The notes under the pieces: model-generated
What the model was told of the DNA's origin: nothing
Databases searched by the model: none
Seen by the model: only the letters and a program-made list of their open reading frames with translations
Part shown: positions 18,257-29,327 of the stretch, piece after piece
How the letters are laid out: each line of letters opens with the position of its first letter
Position numbering within the stretch: the stretch's first letter is position 1
Translations under genes and position numbers: made by a program
Assembly: GCA_021772565.1 (NCBI GenBank)
Contig: JAJFLR010000004.1
Coordinates: 1 to 64,000, forward strand
Source of the DNA: Opitutales bacterium
GTDB taxonomy: Bacteria; Verrucomicrobiota; Verrucomicrobiia; Opitutales; JAJFLR01
Length of the DNA: 64,000 nucleotides
Reading direction: 5' to 3'

Positions 18257-21016
18257 ATGGCTACAAAATCTGTCAAAAAGAAAAAATCAAAATCAACAGC
18301 ACCTAAAAAATCCGGTTCAAAAAATGTTAAGTATACCTATGCATTTGGTAATAAAACCGATGGTAATACCAAGATGCGTGCTTTATTGGGTGGCAAAGGA
18401 GCTAACCTCGCTGAGATGGCTCGTATTGGTCTGCCGGTTCCTCCAGGATTTACTATCACTACAGAAGTATGTACTTACTATAATGATCATAATTTAACTT
18501 ACCCAACAATATTAACTGATCAGGTAAAAAATTCTGTTGCCGTAGTTGAAAAGCAATTGGGCAAAAAATTAGGCGACGCAAATAATCCGCTTTTATTCTC
18601 AGTTCGATCTGGTGCTCGAGATTCAATGCCAGGCATGATGGATACCATATTAAATCTGGGGTTGAACGACACAACAGTTGAAGGTCTTGCCAAAAAATCT
18701 AACAACGCTCGTTTTGCTTATGATTGTTACAGAAGATTTATTCAAATGTACGGTGATGTTGTTATGGGTGTTCAACCTAGGGATGAAAGTGATCATGAGC
18801 CGTTTGATGAAGTCATGAGTAAGCTAAAAAAGGAGAAGAAAGTCAAAGAAGATACTGATTTGACAACAGAACATTTACAAGAGCTGATACTTCGATTTAA
18901 AAAACTAATTAAAGACCGAACCGGTAAAACATTTCCTCAAGATGCGTACGAACAACTTTGGGGATCTATTAGTGCAGTGTTCGGATCATGGAATAACGAA
19001 CGAGCCATAATTTATCGCCAGAAATATAATATACCAACTGAATGGGGAACAGCAGTTAACGTTCAAGCTATGGTATTTGGCAACATGGGTAATGACTGTG
19101 CAACAGGTGTCGCTTTTACACGTGATCCGGCTAACGGCGAAAAAGTTTTTTATGGTGAATACCTAATAAATGCGCAAGGAGAAGATGTTGTTGCCGGTGT
19201 GCGCACACCAAATCCTATTGTGGAATTAAAAGGTGATATGCCAAAAGCATATAAGGAACTAGATAAAATCCGCGGTAATCTCGAAAAACATTTTAAGGAC
19301 ATGCAGGATTTTGAATTCACTATTGAAAATAAAAAACTGTTTATGCTTCAAACCCGCAACGGAAAAAGAACCGGTCTTGCAGCAGTTAGAATTGCCTGTG
19401 AAATGGTTAAAGAAAGATTGATTAATTCTAAAATGGCAGTTCAAAGAATTCCTGCTGATTCAATTTCATCTTTACTGGTTCCAGTCTTCGATGAAAAAAG
19501 TCGCAAGACTGCAAAGCTTATTGCTACTGGTTTACCAGCAGGTCCTGGTGCTGCGTCAGGAAAAGTTGTTTTTACTGCAAGTGAAGCTGAACGTTTGGAA
19601 AGCCACGGTCAAAAAGTAGTTTTGTGCCGTGTTGAAACTTCACCTGAAGACTTACGTGGTATGATTGCATCTGAAGGCATTTTAACTTCACGCGGTGGTG
19701 TGAGTTCTCATGCAGCTTTAGTTGCCAGACAAATGGGTAAGGTTTGTATTTGTGGTGCACATGAAATTCATATTGATTATGGCAAGAAAACTCTGAAAGC
19801 TGGCCGAACAGTTTTACACGAAGGCGATCATATATCTATCGATGGAACGACTGGTGAAGTATTTTCCGGATACGTCGATACAGCACCATCAGAAGTTAAT
19901 CAGGTCTTATCAGGCAAACTAAAAGCCGATAAAAGCTATACATATAGAATGTTCGACCAAGTGATGAAATGGGCTGACAGTAATAGAAAACTTAAAGTCA
20001 GAACTAATGCCGATTCGCCTGAACAATCGAAAACCGCGATTGCTCTCGGTGCTGAAGGAATTGGACTTTGCCGGACAGAACATATGTTCTTTGAAGGCGA
20101 CCGCATCACTGCTATGCGTCAAATGATTTTAGCAGGCGATGAAGCAGAACGCCGAGCTGCACTTAAAAAATTATTACCACTTCAGAGAAAAGATTTTGCC
20201 GGTATATTTAAGGCTATGGAAGGTCGACCTGTTACGATCCGACTACTCGATCCACCATTGCATGAATTTTTACCACAAGATGATTCTGCCAGAAGAGCCT
20301 TAGGCGAAGAATTAAACCTTTCACCCGATGTCATTTTTGATCGTGTTAAAGCATTGCACGAACAAAATCCTATGCTCGGCCACAGAGGTTGCCGATTAGG
20401 AATCACCTATCCGGAAATTACTGAAATGCAGGCTCGTGCAATTTTTGAAGCTGCTGCTCAAGTAGCCGGTGCTAAAAAGTCAGTAAAAGTTAATCCTGAA
20501 ATTATGGTTCCACTAGTCGGATATGCTGATGAATTAAAAAATCAGGTTGCCCTGATACATCGAGTCGCCAAAGAGGTCATGGAGAAAAAGAAAATTAAAA
20601 TCAAATACCTTGTTGGTACTATGATTGAAATTCCTCGCGCTGCTCTGAAAGCCGATGAAATTGCCGAAACTGCAGAATTTTTTAGTTTTGGCACAAACGA
20701 CTTAACACAGACTACATTAGGTATGAGTCGTGACGATGCGGGTAGTTTTCTTCCCCATTATAAAGAGTTGGATATTATTACCCAAAACCCATTTGCCACA
20801 ATCGATCAAGATGGTGTAGGGCAATTAGTAGAAATTGCTGCACAGAGAGGAAGGAAAGGTCGGAGTGATATCAAATTGGGAATTTGCGGTGAACATGGAG
20901 GCGATCCGGCATCAATAAATTTCTTCCACAATGTTGGATTGAACTATGTCAGTTGCTCACCACCAAGAGTACCTGTTGCTAGATTAGCAGCTGCACAAGC
21001 GGCGCTCGCAAATTGA
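18257..21016 (+). CDS. ppdK: Pyruvate, phosphate dikinase
   Basis: A 919-residue enzyme interconverting pyruvate + ATP + Pi with PEP + AMP + PPi. Domains in order: a lysine-rich N-terminal extension (~1-24), ATP-grasp (~30-350; [37 protein letters not shown]), the phosphohistidine swivel domain with His485 in [12 protein letters not shown], and the PEP/pyruvate TIM barrel (~530-915; [27 protein letters not shown], catalytic Cys877 in [11 protein letters not shown]). The residue two before the catalytic His, Thr in plant enzymes and the site of regulatory phosphorylation there, is Ser here. Length is slightly above the usual 870-880 because of the basic tail. A strong terminator follows. Confidence 0.95.
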   Translation: MATKSVKKKKSKSTAPKKSGSKNVKYTYAFGNKTDGNTKMRALLGGKGANLAEMARIGLPVPPGFTITTEVCTYYNDHNLTYPTILTDQVKNSVAVVEKQLGKKLGDANNPLLFSVRSGARDSMPGMMDTILNLGLNDTTVEGLAKKSNNARFAYDCYRRFIQMYGDVVMGVQPRDESDHEPFDEVMSKLKKEKKVKEDTDLTTEHLQELILRFKKLIKDRTGKTFPQDAYEQLWGSISAVFGSWNNERAIIYRQKYNIPTEWGTAVNVQAMVFGNMGNDCATGVAFTRDPANGEKVFYGEYLINAQGEDVVAGVRTPNPIVELKGDMPKAYKELDKIRGNLEKHFKDMQDFEFTIENKKLFMLQTRNGKRTGLAAVRIACEMVKERLINSKMAVQRIPADSISSLLVPVFDEKSRKTAKLIATGLPAGPGAASGKVVFTASEAERLESHGQKVVLCRVETSPEDLRGMIASEGILTSRGGVSSHAALVARQMGKVCICGAHEIHIDYGKKTLKAGRTVLHEGDHISIDGTTGEVFSGYVDTAPSEVNQVLSGKLKADKSYTYRMFDQVMKWADSNRKLKVRTNADSPEQSKTAIALGAEGIGLCRTEHMFFEGDRITAMRQMILAGDEAERRAALKKLLPLQRKDFAGIFKAMEGRPVTIRLLDPPLHEFLPQDDSARRALGEELNLSPDVIFDRVKALHEQNPMLGHRGCRLGITYPEITEMQARAIFEAAAQVAGAKKSVKVNPEIMVPLVGYADELKNQVALIHRVAKEVMEKKKIKIKYLVGTMIEIPRAALKADEIAETAEFFSFGTNDLTQTTLGMSRDDAGSFLPHYKELDIITQNPFATIDQDGVGQLVEIAAQRGRKGRSDIKLGICGEHGGDPASINFFHNVGLNYVSCSPPRVPVARLAAAQAALAN

Positions 21017-21033
21017 GAAAATCATTTAAAACT

Positions 21034-21066
21034 AAAAGCGGGCTAATCTAGTCCGCTTTTGTTTTA
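21034..21066 (+). terminator. Rho-independent terminator after ppdK
   Basis: AAAAGCGGGCTA pairs with TAGTCCGCTTTT (12 bp, one G-U) around the loop ATC, followed by GTTTT. It begins 18 nt after the ppdK stop. The A-rich 5' arm could make it function in both directions. Confidence 0.9.
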
Positions 21067-21232
21067 TAAGTTGATATTTTAAAAAATATAATGTAACAAT
21101 ACTATAATGATGCATTATGTTCTCTCTGCTATCAACCAACCCCTCCAATGATAAATTTTTAAATAAATAGTCAGTTGTAAGTAGATTCAATAAACTTATC
21201 ATATAATATCTCATTAATTACTTATTATAGTC

Positions 21233-22711
21233 ATGAAAAACATTAGTGTTAAGTTAAGAATTTTGCTCAATGCTGTGGCGTTTATGTTAATTCTCGGATT
21301 TTCAGGAATCTTTTCAGTGCTGGAAGTGAATGACATAGAAGATCAGGCGAAAAAACTGGAGTCACACTATTTTGATGCATTTTCCTACATCTCAAAAATC
21401 CAGTCGATCACAAAAGAAAATTTTATCCTGACGACTGAAATTATTTATAGTAAGAATAAATCATTTAGTAAGAATAAATGGGAGGAAATTCAAAAGAATA
21501 ATCGTACTATTGATCAATTAGAATCAGAATATCATAAATTAATTGATTCGGATGATGAACAACAGCTATATAATGTCTTTGATGATGATAAAATTAAATA
21601 TTCACAAGTAATAACTAATGTAGTCGATATTAGTAAATCAGGAAATCAAGATAAAGCACAACAATTGCTTCAAACTGATCTCTATCCAATATATTATGAG
21701 TTTCAGAATGTAATTCAAAAAATTGAAAAATTTAATGAAATTAGAGCTCATGAAGCTGGTGACAGGATTTTAAAAGATGTAATATTGTCCAGAAAAGCAA
21801 TTTTGATCAGCTTGATTATCGGATTCATATTAGCCATTGCCAGTAGTATCTATTTGTCAAAATCAATAGTCGTTCTAATTGATGAAGTCAAAAAAACTGT
21901 TATCAAAGTTAACAGTTCAGTTACTGAGTTGGCTGCTACATCAAAGGAACAACAAGCAACATCAAATGAAATAACATCGACTACATCTGAAATTGGTGCA
22001 ACTTCTAAAGAAATAACTACTAATTCTGTTGAACTGATGAAAACAATAGAAAGTGTGACATTAGTATCAGAAGATACTGCCAAAATAGCCTCATCAGGAC
22101 AAAATGAGCTAAAAAATATGGAAGATGGAATGCGCGGTATTCTAAATGCATCCGGTTCAATAAATGAAAAACTGGCAACATTAAATGAGAAGGCTGGAAA
22201 TATTAATTCAGTTGTAACAACAATTAATAAAATATCTGATCAAACTAATCTACTGTCACTCAATGCAGCTATAGAAGCAGAAAAGGCAGGTGAATATGGA
22301 CGAGGATTTTCAGTTGTATCGAATGAAATTCGCCGGTTAGCAGATCAAACTGCAGTGGCAACATTTGATATCGAACAAACGGTTAAAGAAATTCAATCAG
22401 CTGTATCTTCCAGTGTAATGGAAATGGACAAGTTTTCAGAAGAAGTAAAACGAGGTGAAGAGGAAGTTCAAAAGATTGTTGAACAAATGGAGCAAATTAT
22501 TGAACTCGTTCAAACACTGACCCCTCAATTCGATCAGGTTCGTGAAGGAATGGATTCACAAACCATTGGAGCCAATCAAATAAATGATGCACTTTCACAA
22601 CTATTAGATGCAATGGAACAAAGTTCAATATCTATTAGAGAATCTGTTGAATCAATAGATATACTTAAGAATGCTTCTTTTGGTTTACAAAGTGTAGTAA
22701 CTAAAATGTAG
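21233..22711 (+). CDS. wspA: Methyl-accepting chemotaxis protein, WspA-like, HAMP-less
   Basis: A 492-residue receptor. TM1 ~10-28, a four-helix-type periplasmic domain ~30-185, TM2 ~188-208, then directly the signalling coiled coil. The hairpin tip has the conserved [20 protein letters not shown] and ends with [10 protein letters not shown]. Compared with the second receptor at 23317 it lacks ~48 residues immediately after TM2, which in that protein form the HAMP domain. Wsp receptors sense surface contact and activate the WspE kinase. First gene of the operon; the CheW gene starts 8 bp after its stop. It may be a defective or constitutively biased receptor. Confidence 0.9.
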   Translation: MKNISVKLRILLNAVAFMLILGFSGIFSVLEVNDIEDQAKKLESHYFDAFSYISKIQSITKENFILTTEIIYSKNKSFSKNKWEEIQKNNRTIDQLESEYHKLIDSDDEQQLYNVFDDDKIKYSQVITNVVDISKSGNQDKAQQLLQTDLYPIYYEFQNVIQKIEKFNEIRAHEAGDRILKDVILSRKAILISLIIGFILAIASSIYLSKSIVVLIDEVKKTVIKVNSSVTELAATSKEQQATSNEITSTTSEIGATSKEITTNSVELMKTIESVTLVSEDTAKIASSGQNELKNMEDGMRGILNASGSINEKLATLNEKAGNINSVVTTINKISDQTNLLSLNAAIEAEKAGEYGRGFSVVSNEIRRLADQTAVATFDIEQTVKEIQSAVSSSVMEMDKFSEEVKRGEEEVQKIVEQMEQIIELVQTLTPQFDQVREGMDSQTIGANQINDALSQLLDAMEQSSISIRESVESIDILKNASFGLQSVVTKM

Positions 22712-22719
22712 ATTTGCTT

Positions 22720-23190
22720 ATGGAGACAAGACTCTATCTGTTATTTAAAATTGATATTGAACGATATGCATTAGATTATAAATGGGTTGATCGAGTTATT
22801 TCACTTCAATCCATAAAAGAAATTCCTGGGACAGTAAGGGGTATATCTGGTGTAATAGATTATCAAAATCAAAAAGTTCCTGTTATAGATATAAAGAAAA
22901 TGGCAACCGGTAATTCTGCCAGGACAAGTGTAACCACCCGTATCATAATTATAAATTACCCTATTGATAAGGAAAATTATAAGCTGCTTGGAATTGTAGC
23001 AGAATCTGTAAATAAAACAATCCATTTAAGCGAATCAGATTTCACAGAATCACCTGTAAATCCTGAAAATGCACAGTTTCTGGGCGACTTAGTAACAGAT
23101 AAAAACAAAAGCATTTTACAAAGAATTACTATAAATAAACTATTAAATAAAGATGTAGTTAAATCATTGTTTTCAACTTCTACAGATTAA
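22720..23190 (+). CDS. wspB: CheW-type adaptor, WspB-like
   Basis: A 156-residue CheW-domain protein (LYLLFKIDIERYALDYKWVDRVI, IPGTVRGISGVIDYQNQKVPVIDI, GIVAESVNKTIHL) that couples receptors to the CheA-type kinase. The ATG at 22720 is preferred; a TTG six bases earlier is possible. It lies between the two receptor genes, in the position of wspB after wspA. Confidence 0.85.
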   Translation: METRLYLLFKIDIERYALDYKWVDRVISLQSIKEIPGTVRGISGVIDYQNQKVPVIDIKKMATGNSARTSVTTRIIIINYPIDKENYKLLGIVAESVNKTIHLSESDFTESPVNPENAQFLGDLVTDKNKSILQRITINKLLNKDVVKSLFSTSTD

Positions 23191-23316
23191 ATAATGAATT
23201 TGTCTTGTTTATTCTTATACTCAAATTAAACTCATTTTTGATTTTATTACGCAACTCAATTTACAGCTTGTATAGATAGTAACCTAAACTAACTAACTCA
23301 TAAAATTAAAAACACT

Positions 23317-24939
23317 ATGAAAAATATCAGTGTCAGATTCCGTATTTTACTCAACGCATTTATATTTATACTTATATTAATAATTCTTGGATTATTTTCC
23401 TATATGGAGGTAAATGACATCGAAGATAAAACAAAAAAAATAGACTCACACTATTTGATCGGGTTCTCTTATATATCTCAAATACATTCAATAACCAAAG
23501 ATAATTTTATTTTAACTACTGACGTTATTATTAGTGATAATAAAGCAAATAAAAAGGAAAAGTGGCATGAGATTCAAAGTAATATAACAAAAATTAATAA
23601 AATTGAAAACGATTATCAAAAATTAATCACAACTGAAGAAGAGCGAAAGTTATTTGATACTCTTGATAAAGACAAAGTCATGTATGCAAAAGCAATAAAA
23701 CACGTTATTGAAAAGAGCCTTGAAGGTGATCAAGTAGCAGCACAACAATTACTTAATACTGAAATCTACCCTGTCTATTATGAGTTTCAGAATGATATTA
23801 AAAAATTAGAGAAATTTAACTCAGATCGTGCTCATAAAGCAAGTGAGAAGGTAATATCAGATGTAGCAAAATCAAAGCAGGCAATAGTATTTGCTCTTAT
23901 TACCGGATCTCTAATATCCATTTTTTTTAGTGTCATTCTTTCAAATTCTATAATAAATCCAATTAATAAACTAGTTAAAATAATAGAGGAAATTGGTAAG
24001 GGTGATTTCACAAATACTGTCACTATTGAAAGAAATGATGAACTTGGATATCTGGCAAATGGGTTGAACAGTATGTCTAAAAATTTAACGGTTCTGATTA
24101 CAGAGATAAAGAAAATAGTTATTAAAGTTAACAGTTCAGTAACTGAGTTAGCAGCAACATCAAAAGAGCAGCAAGCAACTACAAATGAAGTTACCTCAAC
24201 TACTGCAGAAATAGGTGCAACATCTAAAGAAATAACTACTAATTCAGTTGAATTGATGAAAGCAATAGAAAGTGTGACATTAGTATCAGAAGATACTGCA
24301 AAAATAGCCTCATCAGGACAAAATGAGCTAAAAAATATGGAAGACGGAATGCGTGGCATTCTCAAAGCATCCGGTTCAATAAATGAAAAACTAGCAACAT
24401 TAAATGAGAAGGCTGGAAATATTAATTCGGTAGTAACAACAATTAATAAAATATCTGATCAAACTAATCTACTGTCACTAAATGCAGCTATAGAAGCAGA
24501 GAAAGCAGGCGAATATGGACGAGGATTTTCAGTTGTATCGAATGAAATTCGCCGGTTAGCAGATCAAACTGCAGTGGCAACATTTGATATCGAACAAACG
24601 GTTAAGGAAATTCAATCAGCTGTATCTTCCAGTGTAATGGAAATGGACAAGTTTTCAGAAGAAGTAAAACGAGGTGAAGAGGAAGTTCAAAAAATTGTAG
24701 ATCAAATGGAGCAAATTATCGAACTCGTTCAAGCACTGAACCCTCAATTCGAGCAAGTTCGTGAAGGCATGGATTCTCAAACCATTGGAGCTAATCAAAT
24801 AAATGATGCACTTTCACAACTATTAGATGCAATGGAACAAAGTTCGACATCAGTTAGAGAATCAGTAGAATCAATTGAAATTTTAAAACAATCATCATAC
24901 GGTCTTCAAGATGGCGTAGCAAATTTTAAAGTTTCTTAG
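23317..24939 (+). CDS. Methyl-accepting chemotaxis protein, WspA-like, with HAMP
   Basis: A 540-residue paralogue of the receptor at 21233. TM1 ~10-28, periplasmic domain ~30-187, TM2 ~190-210, HAMP ~212-262 ([34 protein letters not shown]), then the signalling coiled coil with [20 protein letters not shown]. The signalling half is almost identical at DNA level to the first receptor, including silent sites (one 95-nt run is identical), whereas the sensor half is well diverged. That pattern suggests gene conversion. It is followed after 30 bp by the CheR-TPR gene. Confidence 0.9.
   Translation: MKNISVRFRILLNAFIFILILIILGLFSYMEVNDIEDKTKKIDSHYLIGFSYISQIHSITKDNFILTTDVIISDNKANKKEKWHEIQSNITKINKIENDYQKLITTEEERKLFDTLDKDKVMYAKAIKHVIEKSLEGDQVAAQQLLNTEIYPVYYEFQNDIKKLEKFNSDRAHKASEKVISDVAKSKQAIVFALITGSLISIFFSVILSNSIINPINKLVKIIEEIGKGDFTNTVTIERNDELGYLANGLNSMSKNLTVLITEIKKIVIKVNSSVTELAATSKEQQATTNEVTSTTAEIGATSKEITTNSVELMKAIESVTLVSEDTAKIASSGQNELKNMEDGMRGILKASGSINEKLATLNEKAGNINSVVTTINKISDQTNLLSLNAAIEAEKAGEYGRGFSVVSNEIRRLADQTAVATFDIEQTVKEIQSAVSSSVMEMDKFSEEVKRGEEEVQKIVDQMEQIIELVQALNPQFEQVREGMDSQTIGANQINDALSQLLDAMEQSSTSVRESVESIEILKQSSYGLQDGVANFKVS
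24120..24900 (+). repeat. Near-identical copy of 21897-22677 (receptor signalling domain)
   Basis: The 3' halves of the two receptor genes form a direct repeat ~780 bp long, about 2.2 kb apart. A stretch of 95 nt (24511-24605 against 22292-22386) is identical. Homologous recombination between the copies would delete the intervening wspB-like gene and make a chimeric receptor. Confidence 0.85.
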
Positions 24940-24969
24940 AAGTAACTACTTCTAGTAAAGAATTTACAG

Positions 24970-26259
24970 ATGATATCTATTACAGACTTCAGAGAAATTT
25001 TAAAAACGTATATTGGTTTAGATATCGATACAATAAGCGGCAAGTTTCTAGAAAATTTTATTCTGGAAAGAATGGCTAAATTCAAAATGAGTGAAAGCTC
25101 ACAATACATAAATTTACTCAATGAGTCTCCTGATGAAAAGCAGGTATTAATTAATGAGTCAGTCGTACACGAAAGTTGGTTTTTTCGCCATTCAGGAGCC
25201 TTCACTGAAAGTATGCAGTACATCAGTAAGAAAATTAATGAAAATAGTAGTTCTAAATTTCGCATTTTAAGTATTCCTTGTTCAAAAGGAGAAGAGCCCT
25301 ATTCAATGGCAATATTATTAGCTGAGAGAAATATACCTACCAATCAATACGAATTAATTGGTGTAGACGTTAGTGACAATTCAATTAACATCGCTCGTAA
25401 TGGAGTATATTCCAAATATGCATTTAGAGGAGATGAAATTGACAGTCATATGAATTGGTTTCATTCATCAGATGATAACAAATTTAAAATTGATAAATGT
25501 ATCAAAGACCAGGTTAATTTTAAATGTGGCAATCTACTTGACAATAATTTTTTATCAACACTTGGTATGTTTGATATTATTTTTTGTCGTAATGTTCTAA
25601 TTTATATGGGGGACTCAACCCGATTGCAAGTATTGAAAAATCTACGTCATATACTATTAACTAACGGCCTTATGTTTGTCGGATCATCTGAGGTGGTTCT
25701 AACTACAAAATGTGGTTTCTGCAGTACTAATAAACCGATGTCTTTTGGATTGATTTCCACCAATACATCACCGACTCGCTTAATCGTTAATAACAAAAAC
25801 AAAACAAAGCATTTGAGTCGAATATTAGATAAAAAGATAAATAAAAAATTCCGTATATCTACTGGTCTACCTCAAAATTCCAAAAGAGTTATAGAAAAAA
25901 ATGTAATAAAACAAAAGGAATTACCGAAGAAAAAAATCCAGAAAATTGATTTATCAGAAGTAGAGCACCTTGCAAACATCGGTCAATTTGATGCAGCAGA
26001 AGAAATCTGTCGCAATTTTCTAAATAAAAATCCATCCACAGCCAAAGCTTACTATTTACTCGGCTTAATAAGAGATGCCAAAAAGGATTTTGATAATGCT
26101 GAAAGTTATTACCGAAAAGCAGTATACTTATCTCCAGATTACCAGGATGCACTTTTACAACTAGCATATTTATATGAGAACCAGGGTAATTTTCAATTGG
26201 CAAATAACTACAAGACTCGTGCAAAAAAAATTAAAGAAAAATCTCAAATTTCAAAATGA
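24970..26259 (+). CDS. wspC: CheR methyltransferase with C-terminal TPR, WspC-like
   Basis: A 429-residue protein. Residues ~1-265 are a CheR-type receptor methyltransferase: the arginine/His-rich ESWFFRHSGAF loop, SAM-site ILSIPCSKGEEPYSMAILL, LIGVDVSDNSI, and FDIIFCRNVLIYM. After a basic linker, residues ~325-420 carry TPR units (AKAYYLLGLIRDAKKDFDNAESY). CheR-TPR fusion is the WspC arrangement. It methylates receptor glutamates and sets adaptation. Stop overlaps the next start by 4 nt (ATGA), showing translational coupling. Confidence 0.9.
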   Translation: MISITDFREILKTYIGLDIDTISGKFLENFILERMAKFKMSESSQYINLLNESPDEKQVLINESVVHESWFFRHSGAFTESMQYISKKINENSSSKFRILSIPCSKGEEPYSMAILLAERNIPTNQYELIGVDVSDNSINIARNGVYSKYAFRGDEIDSHMNWFHSSDDNKFKIDKCIKDQVNFKCGNLLDNNFLSTLGMFDIIFCRNVLIYMGDSTRLQVLKNLRHILLTNGLMFVGSSEVVLTTKCGFCSTNKPMSFGLISTNTSPTRLIVNNKNKTKHLSRILDKKINKKFRISTGLPQNSKRVIEKNVIKQKELPKKKIQKIDLSEVEHLANIGQFDAAEEICRNFLNKNPSTAKAYYLLGLIRDAKKDFDNAESYYRKAVYLSPDYQDALLQLAYLYENQGNFQLANNYKTRAKKIKEKSQISK

Positions 26260-26945
26260 ACGAAGAGCCTAATATTAGTATTCCATATGACGGGTGCTGG
26301 AAAAAAATTGGCGTTCAAGGTGATCAAAGCTGTAAAGAATTGGCTCGATATATTCATTGTCGAAACTGCCCTGTTTTTTCAGATGCTGCTGAAATGTTAC
26401 TCGATATGTCAGCAGAATATTCTGCAACCGAAACTGGTGCATGCTATAACCTGGAATCTAAAGACAACACAAATAGTAGCTCAAATCAAATTTCTTTATT
26501 GATATTTAGAATATGCAATGAATGGTTTGGTATTCAGACAGAGTCCTTAAGAGAAGTAATGAACCTCTGTCCAATACACTCAATACAGCATCATCATTGC
26601 TCATTTGTAGAAGGAATAGCTAATATAAGAGGCGAACTAGTAATTGTAATTGCCCTTGATCGATTATTTTCGGTTGAGACTACAATCAAAAATGAAGAAA
26701 ATATATCTAATATTGAGAAAAATCGTATTATAGTAGTAAATTCACCTAGAGGTCCTATTGCGTTCTGTGTCGATAATATTTCTAAAATTTGTAGCTATGA
26801 TGCTGATGCAATAAAACCCGTACCTGACACTGTTAAAATTGATCAGCTGAATTATACTTTAGGTATTATAAAAGAAAGTGAATATAGTGTTACCTGTCTA
26901 AATGTAGATGTATTTCTAAACTCAATTAATAATAGTTTTGGTTAA
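26256..26945 (+). CDS. wspD: CheW-type adaptor with Cys-rich N-terminus, WspD-like
   Basis: A 229-residue protein. The N-terminus has CWKKIGVQGDQSC and HCRNCPVFSDAA, a cysteine-rich segment characteristic of WspD, and residues ~75-225 form a CheW domain (LLIFRICNEWFGIQTESLREV, VEGIANIRGELVIVIAL). It is the second adaptor of the operon. It overlaps the upstream CheR gene and is followed 2 bp later by the kinase gene. Confidence 0.9.
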   Translation: MNEEPNISIPYDGCWKKIGVQGDQSCKELARYIHCRNCPVFSDAAEMLLDMSAEYSATETGACYNLESKDNTNSSSNQISLLIFRICNEWFGIQTESLREVMNLCPIHSIQHHHCSFVEGIANIRGELVIVIALDRLFSVETTIKNEENISNIEKNRIIVVNSPRGPIAFCVDNISKICSYDADAIKPVPDTVKIDQLNYTLGIIKESEYSVTCLNVDVFLNSINNSFG

Positions 26946-26947
26946 TT

Positions 26948-29326
26948 ATGGCACAAGATGATGATTTAAGTGAATTTTCATTATTCGAGATCTTTAAGGT
27001 TGAGACTGAAGCATGTGTTAAAACCTTAACTGAAAATTTACTCGATATTGAAAATAATCCCGATGATACAACAATTACAGAATCATTGATGCGAGCAGCC
27101 CATTCAATAAAAGGTGCCGCAAAAATAGTTGGCCTGGACATATTGGTAACTCTGGCTCATATCATGGAAGATTGTTTTGTAGCAGTTCAGAATAATATAA
27201 TTCAACTTAATAAAAATTCGATTGATGTAATGCTACAAGCTGTTGATTTTTTTCCAAAAATACTTGATATAAAGGAAGCAGAAATACCTGACTGGAGTGA
27301 AAAAAACTTTGATAGAGTTAACGAATTAGTTTCAAACCTGGAACTCGTAAAGAAAAATAAGAAAGTAAGCATCTCAAAAGAAAATTTAAAGAAAAATTCT
27401 CAACAAACACAGATCCCCTCTGACAAGACAGATACTGAAGGTTTTGATAAGCAAAGAATCGGCAAAAGTGAATCAAAGTCAAAAACATACGACAGACAAG
27501 AAAATGACACTAGTGAATTGAATATTTCCCAATCTTCTCCCCAAAAAGATATTCATAAAAATGTAGAAACGGAAAATTCATTTCTAAGAATCAACGCACA
27601 TAACATCAATAATATACTCTCCCTATCGAGTGATTTCATGATTGAAACCAAATGGCTCGATTCTTTCAAAAATTCGTTATTTAACCTTAAAAAAAAGCAA
27701 AAGAAATTAAACGATTTATTTGACGACTTCATCTATACTTACAAGGCAACAAAAGATAGTTCAAACAATGATAGTTTAGCACGACAAGTAAATGATATCA
27801 GAACAAATCTGGCATCGTGTGGTGATATGATCAATGGTGATTTACTCGAAATAGACGAATACTCAAGACGCACAATCAGGTTATCACATTTTTTATATTA
27901 TGAGGTATTGAATTGTCGTATGCGTCCCTTTGCGGATGCAGTACAAGGCTTTCCAAGACTTGTTCGAGATTTAGCTCATTCCTTGAATAAAGATATCAAA
28001 TTTAATATTATCGGAGAAAAAACTCCTATTGATCGTGATATACTCCAAAAAATTGAATCACCTTTAAACCATCTGTTACGAAACGCTCTTGATCATGGGA
28101 TAGAATTAACGGACATACGACATGCCAACGGTAAAAAACCAAAGGGAGAAATAACACTGGAAGCACAACATGTATCAGGTTTACTTTTAATAACAATTAC
28201 TGATGATGGACACGGTATTGATATTGAGCGCATCAGGAAAAGTATAATAAAAAAGCAAATGATTGCAGCCAATCTTGCTGAAAATTTAAGTAATGCAGAG
28301 ATTCTGGAGTTTTTATTCCTGCCAGGATTTTCATTAAGAGAGACAGTAAGTGAAATATCAGGACGTGGTGTAGGATTAGATATAGTTAAATCAGAAATTA
28401 AAAGTATAAACGGATCACTAAGAGTTCAAACAGAGCTAGGTATAGGAACGACATTTCATATCGAACTTCCGATTACTCTTTCTGTTATACGTGCATTATT
28501 AGTTGATATTAACCATGAACCTTATGCATTTCCAATAAACCAAATTAATAAGACCATTTCACTATCCTATAATCAAGTACACTCTGTAGAGGGTAAACAA
28601 TTTTTTATTATGGATGGTAAGCAAATTGGTCTTGTCATCGCTTCTCAAGTATTAGGATTATCATCACAGACAATGAATGATTATGAAGAGCTATCAATTG
28701 TAGTTATCAGTGACACAAATTCTAATTATGGGATTGTAGTAGATAATTTTATTGGTGAATCACAATTAGTAGTTAAGCCGTTAGATAATCGTTTGGGCAA
28801 GTTGATGAATGTGAGTGCCGGAGCAATTAGTTCTGAAGGCAATCCAGTAATAATTTTTGATGTTGAAGATTTATTCAGATCAATTGAAAACCTTATTTCC
28901 GGTAATAACGTGAGCAGAATTACTTCATCAAAAGAACAGATCATTAAGAAGAATAGTACAAAAATATTGGTAGTTGATGATTCAATTACTGTTAGAGAAT
29001 TAGAGAAAAAAATTCTAACGAATCATGGTTTCGAAGTTGATACTGCTGTAAATGGGGTTGACGCATGGAATATGGTAAGAACTGGTAATTACGAATTGGT
29101 CATAAGTGATATTGATATGCCACGTATGGATGGAATTGAACTGGTATCACATATTAAAAATGATCCTCATTTAAAAAATTTACCGGTTATGATTGTTTCA
29201 TACAAAGATCGTGATGAGGACAGAAGAAGAGGGATGGAGGTAGGAGCAGATTACTATTTAGTAAAAAGCAGTTTTCATGATGAAAATATGATTGAAGCCG
29301 TTTTTGATTTAATTGGAAAACCATAA
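26948..29326 (+). CDS. wspE: Chemotaxis-type kinase CheA-REC, WspE-like
   Basis: A 792-residue kinase. HPt domain with His52 in AAHSIKGAAKIVGLD (WspE type), a polar low-complexity linker (~135-205), a short dimerisation part, a HATPase (~345-490; LLRNALDHGIEL, ITDDGHGIDIERI, GRGVGLDIVKSE), a CheW-like domain (~490-630), and a C-terminal receiver with phospho-Asp721 in VISDIDMPRMDG. It is the central kinase of the operon and should phosphorylate both CheB and the terminal hybrid kinase's receiver. The fused REC acts as a phosphate sink or relay step in relatives. Confidence 0.95.
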   Translation: MAQDDDLSEFSLFEIFKVETEACVKTLTENLLDIENNPDDTTITESLMRAAHSIKGAAKIVGLDILVTLAHIMEDCFVAVQNNIIQLNKNSIDVMLQAVDFFPKILDIKEAEIPDWSEKNFDRVNELVSNLELVKKNKKVSISKENLKKNSQQTQIPSDKTDTEGFDKQRIGKSESKSKTYDRQENDTSELNISQSSPQKDIHKNVETENSFLRINAHNINNILSLSSDFMIETKWLDSFKNSLFNLKKKQKKLNDLFDDFIYTYKATKDSSNNDSLARQVNDIRTNLASCGDMINGDLLEIDEYSRRTIRLSHFLYYEVLNCRMRPFADAVQGFPRLVRDLAHSLNKDIKFNIIGEKTPIDRDILQKIESPLNHLLRNALDHGIELTDIRHANGKKPKGEITLEAQHVSGLLLITITDDGHGIDIERIRKSIIKKQMIAANLAENLSNAEILEFLFLPGFSLRETVSEISGRGVGLDIVKSEIKSINGSLRVQTELGIGTTFHIELPITLSVIRALLVDINHEPYAFPINQINKTISLSYNQVHSVEGKQFFIMDGKQIGLVIASQVLGLSSQTMNDYEELSIVVISDTNSNYGIVVDNFIGESQLVVKPLDNRLGKLMNVSAGAISSEGNPVIIFDVEDLFRSIENLISGNNVSRITSSKEQIIKKNSTKILVVDDSITVRELEKKILTNHGFEVDTAVNGVDAWNMVRTGNYELVISDIDMPRMDGIELVSHIKNDPHLKNLPVMIVSYKDRDEDRRRGMEVGADYYLVKSSFHDENMIEAVFDLIGKP

Positions 29327-29327
29327 T

